A DNA stretch of 64,000 bases. Source: Seminavis robusta (taxonomy: Eukaryota; Bacillariophyta; Bacillariophyceae; Naviculales; Naviculaceae). Numbering within the stretch: position 1 is the stretch's first letter; each line of letters opens with the position of its first letter. This document shows positions 54,767 through 64,000 of the stretch, piece after piece. Where the stretch lies: contig CAICTM010000042.1 in assembly GCA_903772945.1 (NCBI GenBank), forward strand, positions 62,001-126,000. Direction: 5' to 3'. The notes under the pieces are model-generated. The model saw only the letters and a list, made by a program, of their open reading frames with translations. It did no database searches and had not been told where the DNA came from. The position numbers were made by a program, and so were the translations under genes.

Positions 54767-55049
54767 TACGTCTCATGGAGACGACGCTCCTTTTAGTTAC
54801 CCCCTCAGTTGCACTCTGAAATCGATTGGCTCGCGTTTACTGTGTAAATTAGTGTACCCGCACTTCAGTTGCAGAATCAACGGTCATGTGTATCCATAAG
54901 TAACAGGTTCTCGTTCGATAAAAATAGATCCATTCGTGGATAAAGGAACCGTTGAAGTTACTAAGGTTAAGGTCGATCGATTTGATTCGAAGTACTAGTA
55001 CTGTACCGGTATCTGTTATCAAGCCTGTTATTGAAGGTACAGCGCTGAC

Positions 55050-55537
55050 TTCTCTCCCTCATTGAATTTCTATGGTAAACAGGAGAGAATTCCAAGCTCG
55101 GCCGTCAACGATCGATCGATGGCTACTACTACTATTATGGGTAAGTCTATTATCAAGTGTGTTATTATTGAAGGTGCAGCACTGATTTCTCTCCCTCATT
55201 GTATTCCTATGGTAAACAGGAGGTAAATCCAAGCTTGGCCGACAACAGTGATATCGGTGGTAGGAGGTACCGGTAGGAGGATCGTTCGATCGAATCGATT
55301 CGAGGTAAGCCTATTATCAAGAGCGTTTGTTGAAGGTGCAGCGCTGAATTCTCTCCCTCATTGAATTTCTATGGTATTCAGGAGAGAATTCCGAGCTCGG
55401 CCGTCAACAGGTGAGTTGTTTTAATTATTCGAATCGAATCGGTCGCACCTCTGTTATCCAGGCCTCACTCAAGCCGTCCTTCTCCGGTGCAGAACAGAAA
55501 GCCATCCCTCATTGAATCCTATGGACCGTGGGATGGC
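55050..55537 (+). repeat. Four hairpin modules of the right repeat
   Basis: Stem-loops at 55050-55089 (TTCTCTCC/GGAGAGAA), 55184-55229 (GATTTCTCTCC/GGAGGTAAATC, one mismatch and one G-T), 55346-55391 (GAATTCTCTCC/GGAGAGAATTC, perfect 11 bp) and 55501-55537 (GCCATCCC/GGGATGGC). The loop CTCATTGAATTTCTATGG is conserved. Modules are separated by donor-like GTAAGT/GTAAGC/GTGAGT sequences. Confidence 0.82.
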
Positions 55538-55999
55538 AGTCAGTTCTCGGCCCATGACGGCCAAGTTGGTGCAATTTGAAAAACAATGGTAAGTCTCCGG
55601 TCGTCTGCAGTTGAGCACAGAAAACAAAACTCATATCTATTTGTTATTTTCTCTGCTGTACTGCTGACGGCCGATGAATTACCATTGTCGCGGTCCAACG
55701 AACGATTGATCGCTCCGAATAACATGAGGAAGAAGAGGCTACCGCTACGGAGGTATGTGTACGGAGGAAACTGTTAACTCCAGCCCTACCAACAGCCTGA
55801 ACGGATCGTCGTCGAGTCATTGAATAGCAACAGCCGTCAAGCGAAGAAGGCTACACGACAACACACAAGCACAGTGGAGAGTGGATCCTCGGACCGGATT
55901 CATCCCTCCTTGTTATTTCCTAGTGGTTTGGTGGTGATTTCTGTGTCGATATCCATTTTCCTGCGGGAACAGTGCTCGTAGCGCCTGGCTTGATACTAT

Positions 56000-56750
56000 T
56001 CCTGTACTCATTGTAATGGTGAGGTAATGGAGCGTAGCGAGTAAAGCCGAAGCTGAGTGTGTTCGGTACTGTTGCCGATGTAACTATACGGTAGCTAGCT
56101 ACAATGGCTGGATTGACAATGTGCGGTTGTGCATGTATTCGTCATAAGGATCCAATGCAAGGTGCCGGTAACGGAGTGTAGCCAGTAAAGCGGAACCTGA
56201 GTGTGTTTGGCACTGTTGCCACTGTCACGGATTGATGTAACTCTATGGTAACTGGCTACAATGGCTGGATTGACAATATTCGGTTTTGTGCATGTATTCG
56301 TCATAAGGATCCAATGCGAGGTAACCGAGTGCAGCGAGCAAAGCCGAACCTGAGTGTGTTCGGTACTGTTGCCACTGTCACCGATCGATGAACTCTACGG
56401 TAGCTAGCTACGATGGCTGGATTGACAATGTTCGGTTGTGCATGTATTCGTCATAAGGATCCAATGCAAGGTACCGGTAACGGAGTGTAGCAAGTAAAGC
56501 GGAACCTGAGTGTGTTCGGTACTGTTGCCACTGTCACTGATCGATGAACTCTACGATAGCTGGCTACGATGGCTGGATTGACAATGTTCGGTTGTGCATG
56601 TATTCGTCATAAGGATCCAATGCAAGGTACCAGTAACGGAGTGTAGCAAGTAAAGCGGAACCTGAGTGTGTTCGGTACTGTTGCCACTGTCGCCGATGTA
56701 ACTCTCTGCCTACGGTACCGTAGCTGGCTACAATGGCTGGATTGCATGTA
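56000..56750 (-). repeat. Tandem array, ~5 units of about 155 bp
   Basis: Inverted counterpart of the array at 18755-19880: CGAACCTGAGTGTGTTCGG, GTTGCCACTGTC, GGCTGGATTGACAAT, TGCATGTATTCGTCATAAGG repeat about every 150 bp. Confidence 0.9.
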
Positions 56751-56790
56751 ACTGAGGAAACAGGAGACGAACGCTGAAAAAAAGCCGAAT

Positions 56791-58997
56791 TAAAGATTTA
56801 GGTTGCTTCAGGAGTAGTGTCTTCAGGTGATTAATTAAGGATGGTGCTACGTCACCACTTCACCAGTCCTAATTCGTGTTCTGAGCAACCTTTCCATTTT
56901 TGCTGGCGAATGCGGAGGGACGAACATGGAGCTGAAGGCTCCAAGCAGCGCTGATTCACAAATTGTCCGGTGTTGTTTGATCCCACTTGTAAATGGGAGT
57001 TCATTCAGCTTGGTGGCACAGTTTCTGCTTCTAAAAATCAGCAACACCCCAAGAAGTTGCTGTATAGAACGTTGCTTAGCAGCCAGCTTGATGCCTTTAC
57101 TATTAACCCCCTCCTCGAAAGAATAGCCCCATCAAAAGGAAGGAGCAAGTGATGGGAGATGTTTGGTGACGTTTGCTTGGTGGTACCAGTGATATGGCTG
57201 GGTCCTTGGCTGGCTGGTTGTGATGTTGTGATGTGCAAAGGCAGGGCACCTGGTAGCATTGCATATCTACTCTTTGCCAGCCAGCATGCCAATATTCCTC
57301 TCAAAGGATTGTTTGATACTCACCCGAGCCAAGGGCGATTGGTATGTAATCCTCCTGTTGCTTGCTCTTTTGCTTGCTGTGTGTCTCATGAGGCAAATGA
57401 CAAGATCACGTATTTACACAATGATCGCGGCGGCTGGCACACGAGGGAACCACCATCTGGTCCAGCATGCAAAATAAACACACAAAATAAAGCTCGCTTC
57501 TGATGTTGACGGGAGCTGGGAATGGAAATTGCCAAAGTGGTACCGATGGTTTGGAGCAGAGGCTGGGTCCGCAGAGACTGGGTGCGGAGTTGTTCGATCC
57601 TGCAGCAAAGAAAAGGATCTAGCTAGGAGAATGTTAGGAGCTGGCTAAATGTTAGAGTGGCGGAATGCACTAGACTATGTGGCAAAAAAAGTTAGCTAGA
57701 TCTAAATGTTGGGACAACTGGTTCCTCGGGCAGCGTGCGGTACGACTGTACCGTACGGTACCGAAAAGTATGCGATTTGGGGTTGAGCCAGCCCATCAGA
57801 CCCGCCGCATCCTGAAAACTCTAGCTAGCTAAAGCAAGCATTTAGAGTTTGTTTAATAATATTTTGCTCGCGTTGTGCAGCACCGTATGAGGGCGAACAG
57901 TCCCCCCCCCCGTTCCCCGTTCCCGGTACAGCCTGACAATATGTGCTGTAGAGCGGGTTGTCTGCCAGACAAGGTTGCATCTCTATAGCTACCACTAACA
58001 TTGATTTCCGCATCGTAACGTTGCTGCCCCGCAAGTTAGCTACTACTAGCTAGCTAATGGCAAGCTACTAGCTAGCACTGTAGTGCCACAGTGCCACTCG
58101 AGCCGAGTTCTTGTCTCTGGACTCGACTCGACTCGACTCGACTCGACTCGACTCGACTCGACTCGACTCGACTCGACTCGACTCGACTCGACTCGACTCG
58201 ACTCGACTCGACTCGACTCGACTCGACTCGACTCGACTCTCTGGTGCCTACGTATTGTGCCGGCCACTTCTTACATGTACTATAAAATTCCAAGCAGCAA
58301 AGCGGTGTAAGGGTACCCAACGGTAGACAAAACCGCAAGCAAAGTGTGTTCTGCTCCACCGCAGGCTTCCTTTTGGAACATGGGCAAGGGCATGGAAGCA
58401 ACAATGGTTCCCGATCCATCCGTTGTGATCATCACGTCAAAGACCGACCAAAACCATTCTCTAGCGTAAGCAAAGATAATGGTTATGGTACCGAAAAGTT
58501 GACTGTCATGTGGTCATGCAGTCGTTCGAAATCTATCTGAATCCTACAATGCTGCACCATGGGTATCCGTTGCTCCGACACGTTGTGCAAGGATCGAATC
58601 TTTCTTTCCTCTTGACCGTGGCAAATTGGATCAGATTTCCTCCATTGAGATCCGTGCCACTGGTCGAACCCAACGAAACTTTCATGGGCAACCTTGCAGT
58701 GAATTCGGTTGAAAAGATTCGTTCTGGGACTGGACCTTGGCAACAATCGTCGGCCATCTCTACTCACTGAGATGCCAAGGAGCGCCGTCAAAATGCATGC
58801 GTTGAAAAGGGGAGACCTGCATGGAAATGATCAGTTGATCTGATGTCCTGATACTCCGTACTCATGAAAATGGCAGCGTCCCCACTCGTTTAGGGAGGGC
58901 TGAGCACATTGTTTGATCAACGTTGCAAGAAAAGTGAGAGGTTCTCGATTTTCTTTTGCCCCAATCCATTCAAGAGCTACCAGCAGAAACAACAACC
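56791..58997. other. Intergenic with (ACTCG)n microsatellite
   Basis: No gene is supported. A C run lies near 57900. The microsatellite at 58121-58238 keeps all six frames open (DSTRL, VESSR repeats), which are artefacts. Confidence 0.5.
58121..58238. repeat. (ACTCG)n microsatellite, ~23 copies
   Basis: Perfect pentanucleotide array, with no visible interruptions, preceded by TCTCTGG and followed by ACTCTCTGG. Confidence 0.95.
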
Positions 58998-59906
58998 ATG
59001 GAAATTTCGAATCATTCTAGCAGGGACCAGCGTCTCGAGCGTAGTCGGTACATCAGCAAGGATGCACCAGGCAAGACATCGAACAAGAGTTCAAGTCGCC
59101 ATCGTGGCGACGAGCCCATCGTCGTCGCACCACAAAGACGAGATTGTATCACGGATGATCGAATGTATGTCGCGGATGAAAGACAAGACAGTTCGGGCAG
59201 AACTCATGCGCAAGAGCCAAGATGGAACGACTTTGCTATGACGGTGCATGATCTCTTGTGTACTGCTCCGTGTTTTGTCGGATCCATCCACGGCGAGGGG
59301 GATGCCGTTTCCACCGCGTCGGGAACGTTCACCTTGCCCGTTGACAACACTACCAGCGGTAGAGTTGGAGCGCAGGACAGTGATGACGAAGATATGCTGG
59401 CTTCATCCATTCATGAGTCATCCTCCTATAGTGGACACCCCGTTGACTGGGGTGACGACGATGACCACGACGACGCGGACGATGAAGGCGACTACCACGG
59501 AACAAGAATGAACAATCTAGCTGGGAGACGCTACCTCGCACCACCCAAGCAACAGGAATCCATCTATCGAACGCCCAGCCAACTGTCTGCGGCTCCCTCC
59601 TTTGCTTCTCACGCGTCGAGGTTCACCCAGCGGGCTCCTTCGGCTTCCACTTCCCACTGCTCCTCAACTGTATCTCAATTTGGTCTGCATAGAAGTCCCG
59701 CCTGGAGCCATGACCTGGATACTGAAGACGAAGTGAGTCTAGCGGACGATGAAGACTGGGAAGCATTTGTGCCTGTTCACAACACCGACTATCGCCGCAT
59801 TGAAACAAGCAACGGAAGCAAAAGCGTCATTGATGTCACGTACATGGAAGACATGTTCAATGGATTTTCCATGGACGAAAACCAGGGAAGTCTTCCGAGA
59901 AGGTAG
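58998..59906 (+). CDS. Ser/Asp-rich protein of unknown function
   Basis: 302 residues from the ATG at 58998 (context AACCATGG); the upstream part of the frame has no ATG. The N-terminus is Ser/Arg-rich (MEISNHSSRDQRLERSRYIS). A short hydrophobic patch (WNDFAMTVHDLLCTAPCFVG) is the only ordered-looking part. An acidic run (WGDDDDHDDADDEGD) and Ser-rich stretches follow. The C-terminal block (DEDWEAFVPVHNTDYRRIET..., VIDVTYMEDMFNGFSMDEN) may be a conserved short motif. No family is recognised. It is convergent with the bZIP gene downstream. Confidence 0.62.
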   Translation: MEISNHSSRDQRLERSRYISKDAPGKTSNKSSSRHRGDEPIVVAPQRRDCITDDRMYVADERQDSSGRTHAQEPRWNDFAMTVHDLLCTAPCFVGSIHGEGDAVSTASGTFTLPVDNTTSGRVGAQDSDDEDMLASSIHESSSYSGHPVDWGDDDDHDDADDEGDYHGTRMNNLAGRRYLAPPKQQESIYRTPSQLSAAPSFASHASRFTQRAPSASTSHCSSTVSQFGLHRSPAWSHDLDTEDEVSLADDEDWEAFVPVHNTDYRRIETSNGSKSVIDVTYMEDMFNGFSMDENQGSLPRR

Positions 59907-60859
59907 ACTGTGTTGCTCTCTTTTGTGGGACATGGTGCTGTGGGTTGCTCCAACTAGAATCTTGCTGCCCATTGGTACCATGCCGACCGGTCCCGCAGCT
60001 ACTGTAGCGGAATAAAGTTAAGACATTCTCAGGGTTTCAAACGGCCATGTCTAGCTAGCCAGTTCAGTTTTTACAATTTGGTTTCTTCCGGCTCTTCCTG
60101 TCTCGCCTTATGATTTGTTTGGCGAGAAGTGTGCTACCTGGTACCCTGCGCTACGGTACGGTACAGGCTGTCCGCTGGTGAAGTGCTACTAGAGGTGAAG
60201 CAGCGATAAACGCAATTCAAAGTTACATGTACTTTTTTCTTTTTTTAAGGAGATTGAGATTTTAATGAATGGAAACGTGCAGAATGCTTGAAGAGGTAAG
60301 CTAGCTAGCGTTGGCTTGTTGGCGATAGCGAAGTGATAGCATTCGAATGATATAGCATAGGATGAAGAGTTGATGGATGAATGAATGAAGAGTGATGTAT
60401 CCCACAGTGTGTCTTGTACACGGAAGATTAGGCGAATTCAGGGTGATAGGATTAAAAACTGTGAAAGATGCGCATTTTTTTGTTTTTGTTTTCCAAATAG
60501 CAGGACCCATTCAAGTCGAGGTGTAGAACCAACGAGCCGGCGACAGCTTGCCGGAGACGCAGTTGAAAATGATTTCTTCCTGACTGAAATATGTACTTGA
60601 AATTTGATGTTGTGGTGTGTGTGTGGTGTGGTGTGGTGTGTGCTTGGGATTCAGAAGCGGAGAATAGGGTTTCCCCCTTCTGAATACGAGTGGGTAGTTA
60701 CACGTGATGTGGCTTTGATAGTTGTGCTTGGATGGCCCCCGTGTCAAAGAGAAGCACAGCAGAAACAAGCTTGTCGGTATCCGGGCAAAAGACACCCCGG
60801 ATGGTTCCGCAAGACGATAGTTCTGCTCGGGCTCCCTTTTGTTTAAAACGCAGCAAGTG
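59907..60859. other. Intergenic between convergent genes
   Basis: 3' flanks of the Ser/Asp-rich gene and the bZIP gene. A (GTGTG) microsatellite is at about 60611-60643. No gene seen. Confidence 0.5.
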
Positions 60860-63168
60860 TTAGCTTTGCATCTACAAGAAGGAATGCAAATCAAGCGAAA
60901 TGCAGACGCAGCAAAAGCATACCTGAGACATAGCTCCGAATGATGTCGCCTTCCAACTGAGGATTCCCATGGTACCATCCATGAGAAGCGGCATCTGTTC
61001 GGACTGATACTGAAGATACACAGGAGTCCTTTCTGGTCCATCATCTGATGTTCCCAGACTTTGAAGAACTGAGGCGAGGTGACCCGCATCAGCCATGACA
61101 TCTTTGATCCCCACGAGGACTTGATCTTCGTCAGCGCTTGGTGACGACGACGCAGCCATTGTTTGAAACGTTGTCAAGGGCAGTGTCAGCTGGAATGTCT
61201 TGGAATCCTTGACGAGCTTTTCCCACTTGGCTTCGTCCTGTTCATTGCGCCCTCGCAATTCCAAAAAGTCCTGTAAGACTCTCTTGCGCTTTTCCCGATG
61301 CTGTCGCTTTTGAGACTCTTGCTTCTTTTTCTTCTCCAGATCTTGATCTCGTTGCTCCACAAGCTCCATCATGGATCGCTTGAGTTCTTCGACATAGGCC
61401 TTTTTGCGCAACCTGGTGTTCCTCGCATGCTGTCGGTTCCGATCCCTGCAAGCCTGGACCTTTTCGTCCTTTGACAAGGGCTTGTTCGTCGTTGACTTTG
61501 CTGCTGGAGACTTGTTGGACTTGGCCATGGCGGGATCAGAGGTCAATTCTTCGGGAATGTCATCGCTAAAGCTGGCCGCACTGCTGTTGCTGGACACAAT
61601 CGCCGGAGGGGCCACTACAGGTAAAGTCAGACAATCCGTTGGAGTCGACACAGCCGGTGTCGGACTTTTCACCGGAGGAGGAAGGACTACCTTGGTTGGT
61701 TCTGGTGCTGGTGGAGGGATATGATCCAATGGATTGGCAACCATGAGCATTTCAGTTTTCACCAGAGGAGGAGGAGGAGGGCGAGGCTCCGATGCAACGA
61801 CTTCAGTAGGCTCAGCGGGGACGGGAACTTTGACTTGGGTATCGGGGATGGTGACCTGGGTGGCAAGGGGGTTCTTGACTACGATGGGATTCTTCTTGGC
61901 TTGGACGACAGCAGTGACTTTCTTTTTGGGAACACTGGAGGGCGATCCTCCAGATTTCTTTTTGGTTTTATTGTTGCTCGCTTTCTTCTTGGAAGCAGTG
62001 GCAGAGGCGGTTGGGTTGTTGTTGCTATTGTTGACAACACAACCTGGTTTGGTCTTTTGAGGGGGCGCAGAAATGCGAGCAACGGCTTCGTGAGTGGATC
62101 CAGTCAGCTTGGATTCCACCTTTGCCTTGAAAACCAACTTGCAAAGTGGAGGTCGGCGGGCATTGCTGGCCGCCTTGATTTTTTCCACCAAGACTGTAGG
62201 AACGGGATATGATAGAATTTGTTCTGGAGATACAAACTTGGTGGGTTTCCTCAGCTTTGGGGGGTCGACTTTCTTCAGGACCGGTGGAGGCAGATTGCAA
62301 GGGATCTGTTTCGACGTTTTGGTTTTTGGTGACTTGGGAGAGGATCTGGCCTTGAGGGTCACTTTGGTGGTTTTAGCCTTGGCAGCAGCCACGGGAGTAA
62401 CCAAAGCCGTTTCTGATGGCAACTTGATGGGCCTACCGAATAAGAGAGGATTTGGCGCACTGACACCGTCCAACGATGTCCGAAGGGTAGCAGGACCTTT
62501 TGCTGTAGAAGGGGAGTGGAGCTTGCTTTTCTTTCTCAATGGCAGGACAGCTTCGGTTGGAACAGGAGTGACCAGACCTGCTTCCAATTGATTGTGGTCT
62601 CGTTTGTTGGCTGGTGCTCGGACGGACAGAGAGGTGGGAAAGTCGGTTGTGGGTGTAATCAAGGCAGCGGAAGGAAAGCCCAAATTTTCATCCAATGCCG
62701 CAGCCCTTGCAGACACCTCATATCCATCTGAAAAGTCATCCGTGGGGATCGGATTTGGGACCATAGCCTGAATATAAGCATCATTAGTACTCTCAGCAGC
62801 ATCCACTGCTTTCCTGGCAGCCTCATAGCCTTCATCTATGTCGTCATCGTCGGAGACTGGAGCTAATAGATTTTGAATTTCTAAATCATGATAACACAAA
62901 TAAACGCAGCCATTGAGAAATTTTCGAATCCGCCAATGCGAACGACAGTGCCGGATTGAATCCATGCGTATCTACCAGCTATCTATCATATCTGCTTACC
63001 ATGAAGCTCGTCGAAATCTCCATCTAAAAGACCCGACATGGACACAATGGTGGGTAGCTCCTTCATCATCGCGTGATAACCAGCCACATCTTCATCGTCT
63101 CCACATGGTATGTCACCAGGCGACACGCTATTGTCGGGTAGTGAGAGCATCAGCAAATCGGAAGCCAT
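60860..63168 (-). CDS. bZIP transcription factor, three exons
   Basis: Exons 63000-63168, 60923-62880 and 60860-60871 join in frame, giving 712 residues from the ATG at 63168 (MASDLLMLSLPDNSVSPGDI). Donors are CATG|GTAAGCA and CAG|GTATGC; acceptors are GATTTAG and CTTCTTGTAG. The last exon encodes only MQS and the stop; if the 51-nt intron is retained, the frame ends a few codons further with CFCCVCISLDLHSFL. Residues ~57-500 are Pro/Lys/Ser-rich and disordered. The bZIP domain is at about 528-600: basic region CRDRNRQHARNTRLRKKAYV (N-x(2)-Q-H-A-R-x(2)-R), then a leucine-type helix with a charged run (DQDLEKKKKQESQKRQHREK). The 90-residue C-terminal part (LTTFQTMAASSSPSADEDQV..., ILSWKATSFGAMSQ) may be a small ligand or dimer domain. 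Confidence 0.86.
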
Positions 63169-63824
63169 GATGAAAAAAGAAGAATCTACGCTGGCTAGTA
63201 ACTGAAACCGAGACAATGACACCTCCAGAGCGAAAGCTCGAGTGCCAATACCTCTTCTTGCAGCTCTGATAAGCAAATGCAGATGCCTCTTTCCGTTGTG
63301 TTGGCGGGTCTATTGAATAGTGATGATAGTGTTGTTGATAGGCTTCGGTGTTACTTTAGTTGGTTGTTGTATGCATTGGCAGACTGAGTCATCGCCTACC
63401 TCTGGTTGGCCTTCATCATTCAGGTTTGAGTCTTCCCAAAATCCACGATGCTTTCGAAGAAAGATCGCGAGCCAGCCCGACTGCTACAGTGGGAGTGGAC
63501 CGCAGCTGACCGTACAAAATGTACTGCGCACTACGTGGCCCTTCCGTCAGACGCTTTTTAGAAGGAAAGAGAGCGTCCAGAGAGTCTCAAATTCTACAGT
63601 GTGGCATCCAAAAACACGTACGTGGGAAGAATGCTAAAGAAAGAACTCAACGCGTCAGTCGGTTACAAGACTCTAATATTATACCTTGCGTTTTAGATAC
63701 TCTATTGCAGTGTACCGTACGGTACTGAGTATCTGCATGCCTGGTTGGTAACAACAGGTTGAGACAGACAGAGGAGAGGGAGAGTCTCCAAGCATCCAGC
63801 TAGCTATATATAAAGAATTTTTGT
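63169..63824. other. Divergent promoter region
   Basis: Between the bZIP start (minus) and a gene starting near the right edge (plus). Frames at 63320-63728 are not convincing. Confidence 0.45.
63805..63815 (+). promoter_or_regulatory. TATA-box-like element
   Basis: GCTATATATAAAG lies just before the open frame that runs off the window. It is about 60 bp upstream of the ATG at 63873 but only 10-20 bp upstream of the ATG at 63825, which favours the later start. Confidence 0.45.
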
Positions 63825-64000
63825 ATGCTCTGGTGTGGTATCATCGTCAGGTTTATCATATTTGCAGTCGTCATGCGGGCGAGTGGAGTCCGCACTATCC
63901 AATCACTCCTTCCGGAAAAGCAGGAAGCTACAACAAAAGCATTGAATGACTACGGTACCAAAACTTCTACCTGGAATGATACCAAAAGCCTCCTGTTTAA
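63825..64000 (+). CDS. 5' part of a gene cut by the window edge
   Basis: An open plus-strand frame continues to the last base. From the ATG at 63825 it reads MLWCGIIVRFIIFAVV, a hydrophobic N-terminus like a signal or anchor; from the ATG at 63873 it reads MRASGVRTIQSLLPEKQEAT. Too short to identify. The start choice depends on the TATA-like element upstream. Confidence 0.45.
   Translation, partial: MLWCGIIVRFIIFAVVMRASGVRTIQSLLPEKQEATTKALNDYGTKTSTWNDTKSLLF

Larger units (their letters stand above)
54767..56790 (-). repeat. Right copy of ~2 kb complex inverted repeat
   Basis: Reverse complement of 18694-20994 in block order and most of the sequence. It ends GAGACGAACGCTGAAAAAAA-GCCGAAT at the outer side. 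The array is shorter (about five units) and one extra hairpin module is present. Inner homology stops at GTCTCATGGAGACG near 54770. No open frame of interest. Confidence 0.88.

Noticed and set aside
18694-56790. A single giant Starship-like cargo element
   Set aside because: Kept only as an alternative. NDUFS5 and other ordinary genes lie inside, no target duplication is visible at the outer borders, and the two repeats could be independent insertions.
58046-58419. Open frames of DSTRL/VESSR repeats on both strands
   Set aside because: They come from the (ACTCG)n microsatellite, which has no stop in any frame.

Overview
The window looks like nuclear DNA of a pennate diatom or close relative. 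The evidence is: kinase-less membrane LRR proteins, a long HSF-type factor, a DUF6824-like protein, a bZIP with a diatom-like basic region, several N-termini that read as ER signal peptide plus plastid transit peptide (Phe at the junction), and short GT-AG introns. Coding exons are compact. Intergenic DNA is full of two palindromes, CTAGCTAG and TACCGGTA. No rRNA, tRNA or CRISPR array was found.

Layout. 1-18.3 kb: LRR membrane protein (-), a small plastid-type protein (-), HSF (+), a 0.9 kb Harbinger/Tourist-like MITE with TAA target duplication and a preserved empty site 1 kb away, two low-complexity proteins (+), a plastid-type NYN-LOTUS-SAP protein (-), a pseudogene fragment, and TVP23 (-). 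18.7-21.0 kb and 54.8-56.8 kb: two copies, in opposite orientation, of one 2.0-2.3 kb complex repeat. Each has an outer array of ~155 bp units and an inner set of hairpin modules whose stems covary. 21.0-54.8 kb, between them: a Crypton-like tyrosine recombinase, a two-exon M14 carboxypeptidase, five N-myristoylation-type small proteins (MGN family, all on the minus strand), a 2OG-Fe(II) oxygenase, a second LRR membrane protein, a GNAT, a two-helix membrane protein, the complex I subunit NDUFS5 (two exons) and a four-exon DUF6824 gene with a 27-nt microexon. 56.8-64 kb: an (ACTCG)n microsatellite, an acidic/Ser-rich protein (+), a three-exon bZIP (-), and the start of a gene running off the right edge (+).

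The genes do not form an operon-like pathway. The main local theme is the dispersed MGN family: four clear members and one weaker one share an MGN N-terminus, a basic Ser/Lys/Arg linker and a C-terminal helical motif. Most share a CTCACAAT element 50-100 bp upstream. Four other predicted proteins look plastid- or secretory-targeted. The presence of a housekeeping complex I gene between the large inverted repeats argues against reading the whole interval as one mobile element, although a recombinase sits just inside one repeat.

Gene models with introns were spliced by eye from GT-AG signals and reading-frame continuity. No database or transcript evidence was available.
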